DNA of 64,000 nt, taken from positions 1-64,000 of the forward strand of contig JAQFVV010007227.1 of NCBI GenBank assembly GCA_028023455.1, written 5' to 3'. Shown here in pieces: positions 1-13,929 of this stretch. The notes under the pieces are model-generated. The model saw only the letters and a program-made list of their open reading frames with translations. It was not told where the DNA came from and ran no database searches. Both the position numbers and the translations under genes were made by a program. Source of the DNA: Epiperipatus broadwayi (lineage: Eukaryota; Onychophora; Udeonychophora; Euonychophora; Peripatidae). Each line of letters begins with the position of its first letter. Position 1 is the stretch's first letter.

Positions 1-649
1 AATAAACAAAGAAATTTCATGCTTTCAAACTGATAGTACATATTTGATAAATGCTGATTTTAGAGTTAGTGTTTAGATCTAGTCTTCCAACCCTTTACTG
101 ACATGAGCCAACTATCTAGAAACCATGGTCTAAAGGTGGAGACAATGAAAGAGATATAGAATTATAATTCTTTCTCGGTGTTTATGTAACCAAAGGTTGT
201 TTAGGAGTTATTTGTAAAGCTCCATCTAGTGATCATAAAATGCAAGCTAGAAGCAAGTTACAAAATTTATAACTTGTTTTGTTTATCATAAATGTACCCT
301 TGAAGGTTTTTGCAATGATATATATTGCAGAAGTTTTTACTATATGGTGAAACTGAACTGATTTCAGACCCATATAGTTATCTAGTTTGTTAGGCTGAAT
401 TTGAAGACATTGTGTGTCTGAGAAATTTCATGCTTTCAAACAGATAGAAAGGTGTTTGATAAATGCTGATTTTAGAGTTAGTATTTAGATCTATTTTCTA
501 GTCTTCCAACCCTTTACTGTCAAGAGCCAACTAGCTTGAAACCATGGTCTAAAGGTAGAGACAACAAAAGAGATTGAATTCTAATTCTCTCTCAGTGTTT
601 ATGTAAACAAAGCTTGTTTAGGAGCTATTAATAGGTAAAGCTCCATCTA

Positions 650-653
<4 letters not shown>
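1..653. repeat. ~411-bp interspersed array family, window-start copy
   Basis: About 1.6 tandem units run to position 653. The phrase GAAATTTCATGCTTTCAAAC recurs at 11 and 422, giving a period of ~411 bp. Shared landmarks with the arrays at 15.5 kb and 46.3 kb include a TTTAGATCTAG block, a GTGAAACTGAACTGA block, and a CCATCTA..GAT end. The last unit stops exactly at GAT and passes into a (TA)n tract. There is no coding capacity. I do not recognise the family; it could be a satellite-like element or a non-autonomous transposon. Confidence 0.75.

Positions 654-698
<45 letters not shown>
653..698. repeat. (TA)n tract, left edge of giant inverted repeat
   Basis: A pure TA dinucleotide run of ~46 bp lies between the end of the 411-bp array and the first base of the giant inverted repeat. 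Confidence 0.95.
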
Positions 699-701
<3 letters not shown>

Positions 702-1810
702 GCCCTTATCTATAGGTCATAATAGGGTAGAATGGTCAATTGCTAAAAAAAAATTTTAAATTTTAAGATATGTTTGTATGATATATAAATAATAGTAGGA
801 TAATTAGATTTTATAGTACAATTTAAAGCTGAAAATACCTGGTATATAAAAGTGTAATGGATTATTTAAAAGGAACAGTTAAATAAAGATTAAAGATATC
901 CTTGCTTATGGTTGTAAAAGCTGGCCATATAAAATAACACAGCTATAAATAGTTAAAAGTATATTAATAATTCGAGTATAATGTTTTAAAACTAATAAAT
1001 TAAATAAAAACGATATGTAATATTATAATTGTATTTAATAGGCAAATTTAATAGAGTATATTTTAAAATAAACTTTATGATGGTGAGAATTATATTTAGT
1101 TCTACATTTTTAAATTATTTTCCAAATTTTTATAAAATATATCAGTTTTGGTAATTTAGACCGAGACGTAAATTAAAAATCAAATCATCTGATAAAGTTA
1201 GTAATCATGTGACTGTATATTATATACCTTCACACACACACTTGTTAGAATAATAATAAAGTTTGTGAATTATGGAACTAAATGTAATTGCTATCTGTCG
1301 TTAAAGTAAAAAGTTGAAATGTTAAATATTGTTTTAATAATTATTTTAAAGTTTAAATGATTTTGATAAAATTATAATTGATTTAAAAATACTATTCTAA
1401 ATAATATTTAAGACATGCTGTCATAAATTCTTTATTTTAAAGGGCTTAATCTATTATAAAACTAAAATGTGTAAATTTGTTTGTGCTAAAAAGTCATTAA
1501 CCAATCAACGGAGGTAATTTAGCAGACAAAATATAAGAATTAGACGAAGCGGGAGAAAGTAATGTGTAAGTGAAGGAGGAAGTAACATATTTTTTTAGCT
1601 GGATAAGACCGTAAGCTAGAAAAGTGATATAATTTTAAAATTTTGTATTTATTTTAAAAGTTTTTTTTTTTAACATATAATATTTTGACTGCCTTTACAT
1701 GAAGGGCTAATTTTAAAAGTTTTCTTGCCAGTAATTTTATTCAAGTTCAGCCAAAACCTTGCAGTAAAAATGGAAGTACTAAAGGAAAAAATACCTAAAA
1801 ATATTGCTAA

Positions 1811-1966
1811 AGGAAAAATATTTGTAAAGTGCCTCGATACAGCTTTATTTATGCTCAACCAGAAACTTATTATTGTAACTCAGAGGAATATAATTTGGAC
1901 GCTATACGAAAACTTAAAAGAGAAGTTACTTGCCATCAGGAAAATTATGATGCACAAATTTTATAA
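1811..1966 (+). pseudogene. Coding-like remnant in left arm of the giant inverted repeat
   Basis: A stop-free stretch of ~51 codons between TAA at 1808 and TAA at 1964 reads like ordinary protein, not low-complexity filler. It contains the phrase YSFIYAQPETYYCNSEEY followed by a charged segment with KLKREVTC. The opposite arm (about 8831-8867, minus strand) keeps an equivalent phrase beginning YSFI with a PE pair at the same place. The same protein was therefore probably present in both arms before they decayed. I do not recognise the family. Further coding-like phrases follow in shifted frames up to about 2500, which suggests a longer dead gene, perhaps that of a mobile element. Confidence 0.3.
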
Positions 1967-4900
1967 GGCTACTCTGAAGTTATTTTATTCTTCTCTATGG
2001 GAAAATTAAGATGCTGTATATTATAAAGAATTATGTAAAAGTTATAATGAGAAAAAAAATGTTTGTCCTTTTTAAAGGAAATATTACAAAGGATATAGTA
2101 CCAGAACTTTAAAAGAAAGGAAAAATTACCGAAGAATGATATGAAAGAGCTATTGTGTTTTTGTTTTTTTTTTTAAAAAAAAAAAGAACAGATAAACTTT
2201 CCCTAAGAAAAATTAAAAATGTTATAAAGTGTTCATTGGAGAAATGCTTGATTTAGAAAATATAAATTTAAATTAATTAATGAAAATGGATCTATGGAAA
2301 CCGAAAAATTTACTGAATATTTAAAGCGAAGTACCTAGAAGATGCATCATAAAAGTCGCACGGGAAAATATTAGCAGAAAATATTAGAAGAGAATATGTA
2401 GACGTTTTCTTTACGGGATTAACTAATATCATAATTAATAATTGTATTAAATATTATGAAAAACTAAGGATTGTTGTCTATGAATATTTATTAAACAGAG
2501 CAATAATTGTTTTACCTTAAAATAGAACATTAAGTGACTGAAGAAGAAGTAATAAACATTTTTTTTTAGCTTTAATATGAACGGTTTTCAAGAAAGTTTG
2601 ATAAAGAAGTACAGTAAATATAGTTTAAATATTTTACTAATTTATTTTAGAATATAAAATGCTATGTGAGATTAGGGAAAACATATAAACATAAATTTAG
2701 TAATATTGAGATTTAAATATAATAGCTTGATAAAATTATTGGAAATATTGTTTAAAAATAAAGTGTGTGTATGTGAGTCTTATATCTACAAGAATCAAAT
2801 GGATGGTGAAGCCTATGGAACGCGATCGAGAAGATAAAGATCGTTTGGTAATATTGATATTTATTTATAATGCATAATGTATTTTTTTTAGATCATCTAT
2901 TGATTAAGAATGAAGTGTGAAAGTTTAAATTATATGTACACATTTTATACAACATTTTTAACATATAATGAGATAGGAGTAATTCGGAATATGCATGCAA
3001 TAATTTATTTAAAGTATATTAATAATATAATTTAGCAGAGCAATTGTGTGATTCTTTTGAACTTTCATGTGATAAAGTATTCAGATATTTAAGTAGTTTA
3101 TATATGATTAAATATACGAGGAAAGTAGTAAAAGATTTTCTTATAGAACAGGGGAATAGCTTTAAAATAAATGAATTTTATTATTGTTAGAAATGCAGAT
3201 ATGTATTTGTCGATGTACAGTATAGAAAAATCTTGAGAAATAAGATCGGATAGTGACTTGGAAGTACTAGTGGAGAGGAAACCAAGATGATGTTTTTTTT
3301 TAAGAAATAGAAAAATAAAGGATTTGGATCATATTTAGTTTTGTGTGATTTCAGTATAGTTAACTAAGCCCTATAACTGAACACATATGGTTTGGACAGT
3401 TTTGCATATTTTTTAAATTTTTGATGTTATAATAAAGCTGAAGAAATAGCTTTAGCATCGTTCCTATAATAGAGGTTGGTAGACAGGTAAAGGTCACTCC
3501 TCTATAGTGTCTTTTAATTCACTGTGCCATGATTGTTAAGGTTTATGATGAGTAATATTCTAGTTATATTTTGATCCTATGCATCTATCTTCGCTATCCT
3601 TATTTCGTGAATCTGCATCGGTCAGAAAGATATTTTCAGAGAAATAATGAATAAAATAGAACTGAAGATAAGTTATCGTTTATGTAAGAATAGTTTATTT
3701 GCTGGAATGTATAGAATTGTGTAACTTTAAAATTGAAAGTCCAAAATATCATAAAGAGAGAAAGAATCATATAATACATTGTAAAATTAATTCGGAAATG
3801 AATATAAGATTTTTGAAAGAGAAATCTAAACATCATTTGTTTTTTTTTTTAAAAGTGATAATAAAATTTGAATGAATTTTTTGTTAAAATAATATTTAGA
3901 AAATAAGTATTGCATATTTATTAAGAAAATAGTTCAATAAGGTATAATAAACATATACTTGTGCATGGTATGTGAATAGTTGTAATTATATCATCCGAAG
4001 TAAGGCTTGGATGAGAATATTAGGATTAATAAACATCGGATAATGAACAATAAAAACCTAATACCGAATGTAGAATAATGTTTTGACTTTGTAAGATTCC
4101 ATACAACCAATATAAAACTAGAATTTTATTGTTTTGTAGAAATTTTACTACGAATGTAAATTTTGTAAAAAATATAATTTTAATAATATTAGGGATGCAA
4201 AGTGTTTGTGATAAGCATATAAGAAATGCATTTTGTAACAAGCTAACCATAATAATAAATCAAATAATAATACTGTATTTTCTTAAGCGTTTTAAAAATA
4301 AGATTTAACTAGGAAAAATAAATAGTATTTTGATTTCAATTTTATAAACTAGTAAACTAAGTTGAGATAGGAGAGTAAGGGATATCCAATGTACATAATG
4401 TAAAAATATTGTTAATTTATTTATGTTGTTAATAAACTTTGTTTTAAAATTTGTTTTTAAAGTTTTGTGTCCGCGTTGTTACTTCTCCACATGGATGCAT
4501 GAAATCACGATACATTTATAATTGAAACAGACATATAGTTTTTGCACAAAAATGTAAACATAAAAGTGTTATAATAATTTTGAGAATTTATTGGCATGTT
4601 AAAATTAAAAGATCATAATTTTATATTATTTATTGGTCATAAGTCGGTTGCCACAATATTACATTAAATTATATGCTAATGTTGCCACACGTATTCTGTT
4701 GTCAGATTATTAAAATACTACCACGTACATATTTATTTATTTTATTTAGGAAGAAATAAGATTATATTATATTATTATTGTTATTATTATTTTATTATTA
4801 TTAGTTGCTGTGTAGTAGATTATGAGATAAAATTCCCTTTTCATATTTTACTACCATAATTTTAAATCAGTTAGAATACAATTTATGAACCTGAGATTTT

Positions 4901-5222
4901 ATTTTATTTTATTTATTTTTCTTCATTTTATTTAATTGAGCTAGATTCTTGTTATAAAGAAGATTAAGATATGATTATTATTTTAATCGTAGTGAATAGA
5001 GCTTAGAAAGTCGTAAGAATACTATGAGTTAGTTATTTGGTATAGTAAAAAGGGGGAATAGTGTTCTTATGCCATTGAGGTAGTATCGTGTGGATAATGT
5101 CTCAATGTAGTCTATCTCGTTCCCCATATTGTCACTCCATGTCTCATGAAAATAGTAAATATTTATTAATTCATTTTGAAATTGAACCGTATTTGTATTT
5201 TAGAAATTAGAGCTAGTAATCA

Positions 5223-5247
5223 TTTTTTTTTTTTTTTTTTTTTTTTT
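5223..5247. repeat. poly(T) run inside left arm
   Basis: A run of ~25 T lies close to the centre of the giant inverted repeat. I see no corresponding poly(A) in the opposite arm, so it is a later insertion or expansion. Confidence 0.8.
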
Positions 5248-5321
5248 GGTAATAGCTAGAACCCATAATATTCGTAATAAACAGTATATAAATTTGGGGT
5301 GAGGATGCGCGGGGGAGGTTA

Positions 5322-5322
<1 letters not shown>

Positions 5323-5366
<44 letters not shown>
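5323..5366. repeat. (TA)n tract at centre of giant inverted repeat
   Basis: A ~44-bp TA run is flanked by the perfect inverted pair AGGTTAGAATA / TATTCTAACCT. It is the symmetry axis of the 9.4-kb inverted repeat. Confidence 0.95.
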
Positions 5367-5367
<1 letters not shown>

Positions 5368-8300
5368 TAACCTTGCTCTCATGCATCCTCACTTCCAGAT
5401 AGTATATGATATAAAATAAAACGGTTTCTATCTCAGTTAATAATTAATAACTAAAATATTCAGCATTAAAATTAAAATATTTCACTAGCTCAAATTTTGA
5501 AATATGAATAAGGTTCAATTTATAAAAATTAATTAAATAAATATTTAATATTTTCATGAGACTTGAAGTGAAAATACATGTAACAAGATAGATTACATTG
5601 AGCCAATATCCCACAGGATACTAACTCAATGGCATAAGAAGACTACCCCCCTTTATTACTATTTCAAATAACAAACTCATAGTATTCTTACGACTTTAAT
5701 AACTTCTACTCACTAAGATTAAACTAATAATTAAGTCTTAATCTTCTATTTGTAATAATCTAGCTCAATAAAATAATCTCAGGTTCATAAAGTTTATTCT
5801 AAGTTAATAAAAATACGGTAGTAAAATATGAGAAGGGATTTTATGTCATAATCTACTACACTGAAACTAATAACAATAAATAACAGTAATAATATTCTTC
5901 ATTGTTTAACTAATTCTGTATATCTTTTCTTTTTACTATAATTTTATTACCATAATAAAATAATGAAATAATATAATATGATCTTATATCTTCATGTAAT
6001 GATATAATAAATACATGGTAGCATTTTAATAATCTGACAAACAAAATATGTGTGGCAACTGATAGCATATAATTTAATATAATATTGTGATAACTGATTT
6101 ATGACCAATAAAATAATGTAAGATTATGATTATTTAATTATAATGAATACCAATAAAATATTTAAAATTCTTAAAATAATTCTCTATTTATCTTTTGTGC
6201 AAAATTATATATTTGTTTCAATTATTATGCATATATCATGATTTCATGCAGCGATGTGGAGAAATAAATAACTCGGACACAAAATTTTTGAAATAACAAA
6301 ATTTAACAAAGTTTATTACTAACAACAAATAAATAAACAATTTATTTACGCTATTTACAGTGGATATCCTTAACTTTTTTACTTTACAGTTTGATCTACT
6401 AGGTCATAAAAAAAAATAATTTATATTTCAATCATATCTTTATTTAGATTTAGGACAAAATTTAAAAAAAATGTTACTATTTGGTTTCTCATTATGGTTA
6501 ACTTATTACAAATTTATTTATCTACTTTATTAGCAACAGCATTTTATCCTTAATATTATTAAACTATCTTATTTTAAAAAAATTCATACCTAGAAAACAT
6601 TCTATAGAAAACAAAATAATGAGTATGGATTTCTCAAAATATTAAAAAAATTTCATCTTGCAAAGTCAAAGATGTTACACAAAATATTATCCAAAATTCA
6701 GTACTAGATTTTAGTATTTATCACACAATGTTTACTAATCATAATATATTCTTTTTTAAGCCTTACTTTAGTATGATATAAGTGTAATCATCAATATATT
6801 TCTGTTAATCAATAAACAAAAAATATACTATGCATATTGTTTACATAATTTACTTTGTACTATTGTATTTTAAAAATATGCAATACTTATTTTTCTCTTA
6901 AAAAAATAATACTAAAGCATTTAAAATTATTATCACTTTAAAGAAAATATCTTTGTTTAGATACTTTATTTTAAAAAAGTTTATATTTCATTTCCGAAAT
7001 AAAATTCCAAATATATTATATGATTGTTTTCTTTCCTTAGGATTCTTTGGATCTTCAATTTTAAGTTATAACATCATATTCCTTCTAAGTAAATAAACCA
7101 ATCTTATACAAAACGATAGCATAACCTAAGTTCTAAATTATTTATCATTTCTCTTAAAATATTTTACTAAATGATGCAGTTACATGAAATAAAGATAGAG
7201 AAAACAGATGCATAGGATTAAGGAAGAAAGCTAGAGTATTACTCTTAACATATCTCAAAATCATGGTACAGTGCGAAGAGTTATGACATTTACCTGCCTA
7301 ATATCCTCTAGTACAGGGACAATGTTAAAGCTATTTCTTCAGCTTTATTAAAACATCAAATATTTAAAGAAATATAAACACTGTCCAAATAAAATGTGTA
7401 TCAGTCATAGGGCTTTGTTAACTATGCTGATATTCACATAAAGATTAAATATTATTTCCATTCCTTATAACATCCTATTTCTTAAAACATCATCTTGGTT
7501 TCCTGTTCACTAAGTACTTCCAAGTCACTATCTCAACATTATTTCTCAAGATTTTCCACATCTTACATCGATAAATAACTATCTGCATTTACAAAACAAT
7601 AAATAAAATTCATTAATAGTTAAACAATCTAGCTGTGCCACAAGAAAAGTCTGCTTACTTCATTATTCTATATGTCTAATCATATACAATATACTTAGAC
7701 AATATTTGAATATCCAATAACATGAAAATTTTAAAAGAATTACATAATTATTTGTTATGTTGGATTATATCACTAATAAAAAAAAAATTGTATGCATATT
7801 TTCAAATCAATCCTATCTCATAATGTTTTTTAAAATGTTGTATGAAATGCGGTACATATAAGTAAAAAAAAAAACTTTTACACTTCATTCTTCCAATTTA
7901 TGGATGATCTAAAGAAAACAAAAAAAATATACATTATAAATTATCAATAGTTATTATTATTACCAATAACCTTTATCTAGTCATCGTGTTCAGTAGGCTT
8001 CCTTTATCCACTTGAGCATTGCAGATATAAAAAAAATTCACACCCATACACTTTATATTAAAATATTTTTAGCTACATTATTAGATTGTTATATTATAAA
8101 ATTTTAATATTAATAAATTAATGTTTTTATGTTTTTCCTAATCTTATATAAAAATTTAGATTTAAACTAGGTTAACAAAATAAAAGGAATCAAAACTATA
8201 ATTACATATTTTCTTGATGATAGTTCCTGATAAGTCCAAAATGTTTATTATTTTCTCTAGAGTTTTTAAAAATGTTCTCCTCCAAGCGCATTAAAGTTTA

Positions 8301-10150
8301 AAATAAAAATAATTATTAATCCATTTAGTAAAATTTATAAAAATAATCCTTGGTTTTAGTATTTAGGACGATAATTATTAAATCATAATATTAAAGAATT
8401 TTTCCCATGAAGCTTCTTAATCTTCTCTACCAATATTCTCTGCATATCCGATGCATCAATCCATCTAATTTAACTTTGAAAAAATATTCGATAAACTTTT
8501 AAGTACTATTTGTATTTCCATGGATCCATCTTTTATTCAACTATGTGTTCACTTTTTTATATATGTTTCCTTCTTGATACATTTAAACTTTCGTTTGGTA
8601 TTTTTATAAATCTCTTTTAAAAATAAAAAAAAATGTTACCTTCAGAAAGGATATAACATTTTACTTCTTTGAATATCATATTATATAAAATAATTTATGA
8701 AATATAATTGTCTTATTACTATTCAAAAAACAAATCTTGGATAAACTTATAAATAATATGTTTCAATACATTTTTTTTTTTTTTTTAGACTCCGTATAAT
8801 GTCCGAGCTGTGGTTTTTTATGTGTACCAAAACAGTTCTCCGGTGAAATATTAATAAAGCTGTATCAATAAATATTTCAAATATTTTTTCAGCATTACAA
8901 CTTATATCCATTTTATTTCATAGTATATCCATTTTTTATTGCGAAGGTTAGGCTAATTTTTTTAGATAAAATACGACTGATAAAGGAACTTTAAAAAATT
9001 TAACAAAGCATGTTAAACGAAATTATTAAAATATTTTTTAGTTTACACTCTTTTTTTGCAAGTTACTTTTAAAAATTATTAATTAGTTTTTGCAAATAAA
9101 TTATGAGAGAGCGCTAAAATTGACTAAAATAATAATTTTAAAATACTATTTCTTTGATAGCTATAATTTACCTTTCTCTGGTTTCAATACATTATTAATC
9201 TCCCCTTATACCCCTGTGCAATTCATATTTATAGTCTGTAAGTATACCTATTCCTATTGGTTAATTCTTACTTTAGCTTGAGAACAAATTTACATATTTT
9301 TAGTTTATAGTAGAATTAAATTTCAAAATTAGAAATCGTGACGTAATGAACTTAAAATATTATTTAAAATACCACTTTTAATTCAATTATAACTTTATTT
9401 AAATTATTTAATCTTTTAAAATAACTTTTAAGATAACATTTAATAACTTATTCCATTTCTTAATATTCAATTTATCTATTTTTATTTAAATAAAATATTT
9501 AATTTTTATATTATGAATGTATTCGTCTTTATTACATCATTTAAGCATTTGGAAATAACTATGTAATATTTTAATATTCACTTCTATGATAAATAATCAT
9601 TATATCCAACTCTATAATACACAAACTTTGTTATTAAATTATTAATAACTTTGACAGACGATTTTTAATCTATTTCTCTGCCTAGACTAATAAAATTGAT
9701 ACACTTATTATATTATATAAAATAATTATAAAAATTTGGAAGAATAATTTAGAAAATATAGAATTAAATATAATTCTCACCATCATAAAGTTTATTTTTA
9801 AAATGCACGATATTAATTTTTGTTTCTTAAATATGATTATAAATTTAAACACTGTATTTATTAACTTATCAGTTTTAAACTATTAAAATCGAATTTATTA
9901 AATATACTTTTAATTTTTATAGCTGTGTTATTTAATATGGCCAGCTTTTACAACCATATGAAACAATATTTTAAACTTTACTTAACTATTTTTAAATGAT
10001 TTTATATACTACGCATTCTCTTTAGCTTCAAATTGTACTTTAAAGATATAATTGACTTAATATAATTAATGTATTAAAAGAACATATTCTAAAATTTAAA
10101 ATTTTTAGTAATTGACTGTTATAAACTATTACTGGCCTATAGAAAAGGGC

Positions 10151-10258
<108 letters not shown>

Positions 10259-10794
10259 ATTTTGTATTTTTCAAATCATATTAAGGTTATTATTATTGTA
10301 AAAAAAAATTTCAAATGTATTGTAATTGAAAATAAAAAAGTTATTATAGAGATATCATAAAAAATTATTCTCACTGAATATTTACAATCATCACAATTAA
10401 TATTGTCAATGAGCATGTGAGTATGATAAAATAAATAATTATAACATTTATAAGTTAAATCACTCACACTAATAATGAGTAATCTACAATAATCTCTTGT
10501 GGTTGGGTTTAAAAGATGTTCAATATCAAGATTTAGACTAATTATATAGTCCCTGCAAAACTTAGCGCATAATATAAAAATAACTATCTGCATGCACTTA
10601 AATGCTGGCCATGTTGTACATTCTGTGCATGGGCTATCTATAAACTAATTTTTAAGCTGCATACATAAAATGCAGTAAATGGACTTTAAAGGTGATATTT
10701 ATCTTTGTTCCATTCACAGATCTATATGGATATCCCAAACACAAATTTATATTTTTACATATATATAAACTAATGTTTACTATACAAAGCTCCA
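10259..10794. other. AT-rich stretch with nothing recognised
   Basis: Apart from frames that encode microsatellite-type peptides, no coding, RNA or repeat signature is visible. Confidence 0.6.
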
Positions 10795-11091
10795 TTGGGA
10801 TCTTTAGCAACAGGGGATTATACACATAAATGTATAAACATGGGTGATTTAGTCTGCAAATTGTGTAAGGAAGGCATAGAAAATATTTGGCATTTGTTAA
10901 TTGAATGTAAATGCTTGAAAGCAGAAAGGTTAAAAATAATAAAGTTGTGGAAGAATAAATGTAAGGAAAGTGATTATACAGAAAATGGGTTATTGATTTT
11001 TATGTTGGGTTTGGGAAAATATAAGAGGGAGTTAGATATAAAGGCCATGGAGTTGACAACGATTATGTTGTGGAAATGGGATGGACTATAA
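10795..11091 (+). pseudogene. LINE reverse-transcriptase C-terminal fragment with CCHC motif
   Basis: An open stretch of ~98 codons contains CKLCKEGIENIWHLLIEC, that is C-x2-C-x8-H-x4-C (residues 21-38 counted from 10795). This is the zinc-knuckle-like motif found near the C-terminus of many non-LTR retrotransposon ORF2 proteins. A basic KAERLKIIKLWKNKC stretch and a C-terminal LWKWDG phrase follow, as expected after this motif. No reverse transcriptase core is readable upstream, so the copy is 5' truncated. The frame continues with stops after 11091. The clade (Jockey- or CR1-like) is not determined. Confidence 0.6.
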
Positions 11092-11298
11092 TATATGAAA
11101 ACTTAGGATGGGAAATGAAAAGGGAAGGTACAGTGGCTAACAGGTTTCTCTGGACATTGTTTCTGAGAGATTCCTGACAATGTAAAAAGAGAAGTCACAG
11201 TACATCACATCACATAGATAAAATCAAACTATAATGGAGTGGAACAGTAACATATATGAATGCCTTGTTAATGATATACAGAGTTTTAATGAAAAGGG

Positions 11299-11404
11299 GA
11301 AGAGAATCAATGAATGGACATATTGAAGAAACTTATGATGTAGATAATAAGAATGGACAGCTTTTAAAGAAATTTTGTCAGAGAGTGAATTTGAGAATTG
11401 AAAA
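11299..11404 (+). pseudogene. Possible LINE endonuclease fragment
   Basis: About 34 codons read MNGHIEETYDVDNKNG followed by QLLKKFCQRVNLRIENL and a stop. LINE apurinic-like endonucleases carry a GDxNxHxG motif, then an NxNGxxLLxFC segment, then a short hydrophobic strand; this phrase matches that order. The frame is broken on both sides. It lies after the CCHC fragment at 10795, which is the wrong order for one element, so it is probably a separate insertion or a rearranged copy. Confidence 0.4.
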
Positions 11405-11639
11405 TTTATAAAATATGTTAATAAAATGTTTAATAATAATAATAATTTTCTTCAACTTTTAGATTATGATTATATAGATTACCTCTTGTCTTTAAACGGA
11501 ATTTATAATTACAATAAGAATGGCAGTCCTTATTATATGCCAATAACTATTATGCAATATTCTAGGAGGATTATATATATGTTTATGCCCCGACAAGAAA
11601 ATAAAGGTAGATAAAGTTATTTGGCTGTTACAGAAATTA

Positions 11640-13314
11640 TTACTCTAATTCTAAAAGAAAGAATGTGAGATTTATTTTCACATTTGTAAATTAATTCATG
11701 ACAAGCAAGATAAATATTTAGGGCACAAGTTTAATATTTAACAGAAAACTTATTTAATTAAAAATGAATAAGAATTTGTTCAACTTCAATGAAATCACTT
11801 CATCATGATTTATGAGCATGAGAGTGGGGCTTTATTTGAGCTGAGAAGTAAATGGTATTGACATCTTATGAGCTATAAAAATGGATATGAGAAATAATAG
11901 CTTGTCAGTGATTTAAATAGGAGGGTGACATGTGTTTTACAAGTCTTTATGTCCTATCAAAGTATGTGGAACACAGGGAAAGCCAGGTTGGGTAATAGCC
12001 ATGAACCTTTGGTGTTCCAATATAATAAAAAAACGAGCAAGTGGAGGAAATGGTTTCTTCCTCAGTAATTAAGGTGAAACTAGTATCACCGATGACAAGC
12101 CTACAAAGCAGGAGATGGCTCATGCCAGTAACATTCAGAAAAATGATGACTTGGTAATCATTGTGGTTAAGGAATAAAACCCATTTATATAAAGTATGCT
12201 CTACATGATGACCTGATTGAGTTAAATTAAAGTCAAACGAGCTTTAATACAGAAATACTTAACGTAATTATAAAATTATATTAATTATACCCTAAATATC
12301 ATGCCCTCCCTGAATTTAATAGAAAGTATAAAATTTGAATTAGAGTATATTCATTTAATTCCTTTATCGACCTTTTTGTAAAAAAAAAAAAACATTTTAA
12401 CATTATATGTGAATAAATAAATATTGGTGAAACTCAAGAAAATAGTGGGGTCATAGGTTAGAAATAGCTAATAATCAATATCAGCCATTAGTAAAATAGT
12501 AAACATTTAATAAATTATTTTGACTCAATGATTAATAGAACAGTATTAATCTAGTTCTAATGGGTGAGAATTACTATAAGACTTAATATTGTATTACTTG
12601 CATAAAGCAAATGAAACAAAGGAGATCTTTGAGTCGAAGGATTATTAGCATATAATAGAAATAAATGATGTTAATGATTATTTAATATATATAGTAAGGA
12701 TAGATAAATGAACTGCCATCATAAGAAAAAAGAAAGTTAACATAATACTAATTTCAAAGACTAGAGATTAAGATAGAGAATTACTACAGAGCATAAATAA
12801 AAAAGAAAATTTTACAGTAGATATCTTAAAAGGTGGTGTAAAATAAAGTTTGGAAACTGGCCAGAAAGTTGCAGTTGTTTCAAGAAAGATATTACCAATC
12901 CTTCATGGTTGGTTTCTTAGATTACACATGGCAGAGTCCTGATGGATGAAACATAGGCATGCATTTTTAACTTTTGAATGGCATTCTGATTGATTCTTTC
13001 ATGATTTTTGGGCAGCACGATTGGTCTGAAAAAGATTTAGTTTAGCAGCCACATTGAAAAGCTTCTGGAAACATTGGGCCCAGCAGTCATACTTCCAAAG
13101 TTTAGCCCCTCACCATTATGGAGAAACTATTCAAATTTATAATTTAAAGATGCACAGATTCTAATAGCACTTAATATGGCTTCTCTCTTCTCCAAACTTT
13201 TCTGGGCTGTTTATACTGTCCTCTGGTTTCCCGCCTATTCCAAATCTAGATGCCTTCAGGCTAGAGCTTCTTGCATTATCCAAGTTATAAATTTTTACTA
13301 ATTGATTTTAGATA
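11640..13314. other. Non-coding stretch, no recognised gene
   Basis: Slightly higher GC than its surroundings, especially 11930-12200 and 12840-13280, which suggests an old insertion. I found no frame, splice pair or repeat partner within the window that identifies it. Confidence 0.4.
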
Positions 13315-13506
13315 CATTCCTTCGATAAGGCTTTCAAACTCATTAACTTTGAATTCATTTTCTAATTAGAAAATGAATTTATAAATCTAAAAAACGATTT
13401 TAATTAGGAACCGTCCTTATATTTTAAATTATTATCCTTTTGCTAATTAATAAAGCTTTCCCATTGTCTTTGGAAAAGGACAATCTGAAAGCTTATCGAA
13501 AGAATG
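13315..13506. mobile_element. 192-bp MITE with TA target duplication
   Basis: The ends are imperfect inverted repeats of ~21-22 bp: CATTCCTTCGATAAGGCTTTCA at the left and the complement of CATTCTTTCGATAAGCTTTCA at the right. TA lies immediately outside each end (13313-13314 and 13507-13508). Inside is a 28-bp perfect palindrome near 13352-13379, built from AATTCATTTTCTAATT. A small size, TA duplication and no coding capacity are typical of mariner/Tc1-type MITEs. The family name is not recognised. Confidence 0.55.
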
Positions 13507-13881
13507 TAGCTTTAAATCACTAAAATTTGAACAAACTGTTTAAAAGTAAAATAAAACATTCCCAACGCAATGAAACTTAATAATGAATATATATATTTAA
13601 ATATTTATAAATATATACACACAATCCACGCAGTTATAATATATATAAATTCATGAATAATTTTATCATGAATTTATTAATGACATTGATCAATTTAAAT
13701 GTCAAACTAGTTAATTTTAACACACATTTATATAATAGTTTATTTTATTTTAAGAAAACTAGCATGTATTGAATGTATAAAGCCCCATTGCATCGGAAAT
13801 TCATGGTTAGTACTAAGGTTGGAAGTGGGCTACATGTGAGATATTAAGAAGCTAGGATCGAACTGAGATCCAACTGCTTCA

Positions 13882-13882
<1 letters not shown>

Positions 13883-13926
<44 letters not shown>
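13883..13926. repeat. (TA)n microsatellite
   Basis: A TA run of ~42 bp. It is preceded by a GATCGAACTGAGATCC phrase that, on the minus strand, resembles a tRNA-type B box (AGTTCGATCC). Confidence 0.9.

Positions 13927-13929
<3 letters not shown>

Noticed and set aside
1725-2009. 94-codon plus-strand frame in the left arm
   Set aside because: The overlapping frame from 1811 has a more protein-like reading and a counterpart in the other arm.
5200-5382. 60-codon minus-strand frame across the centre of the giant inverted repeat
   Set aside because: Made of poly(A)/poly(T) and (TA)n translation.
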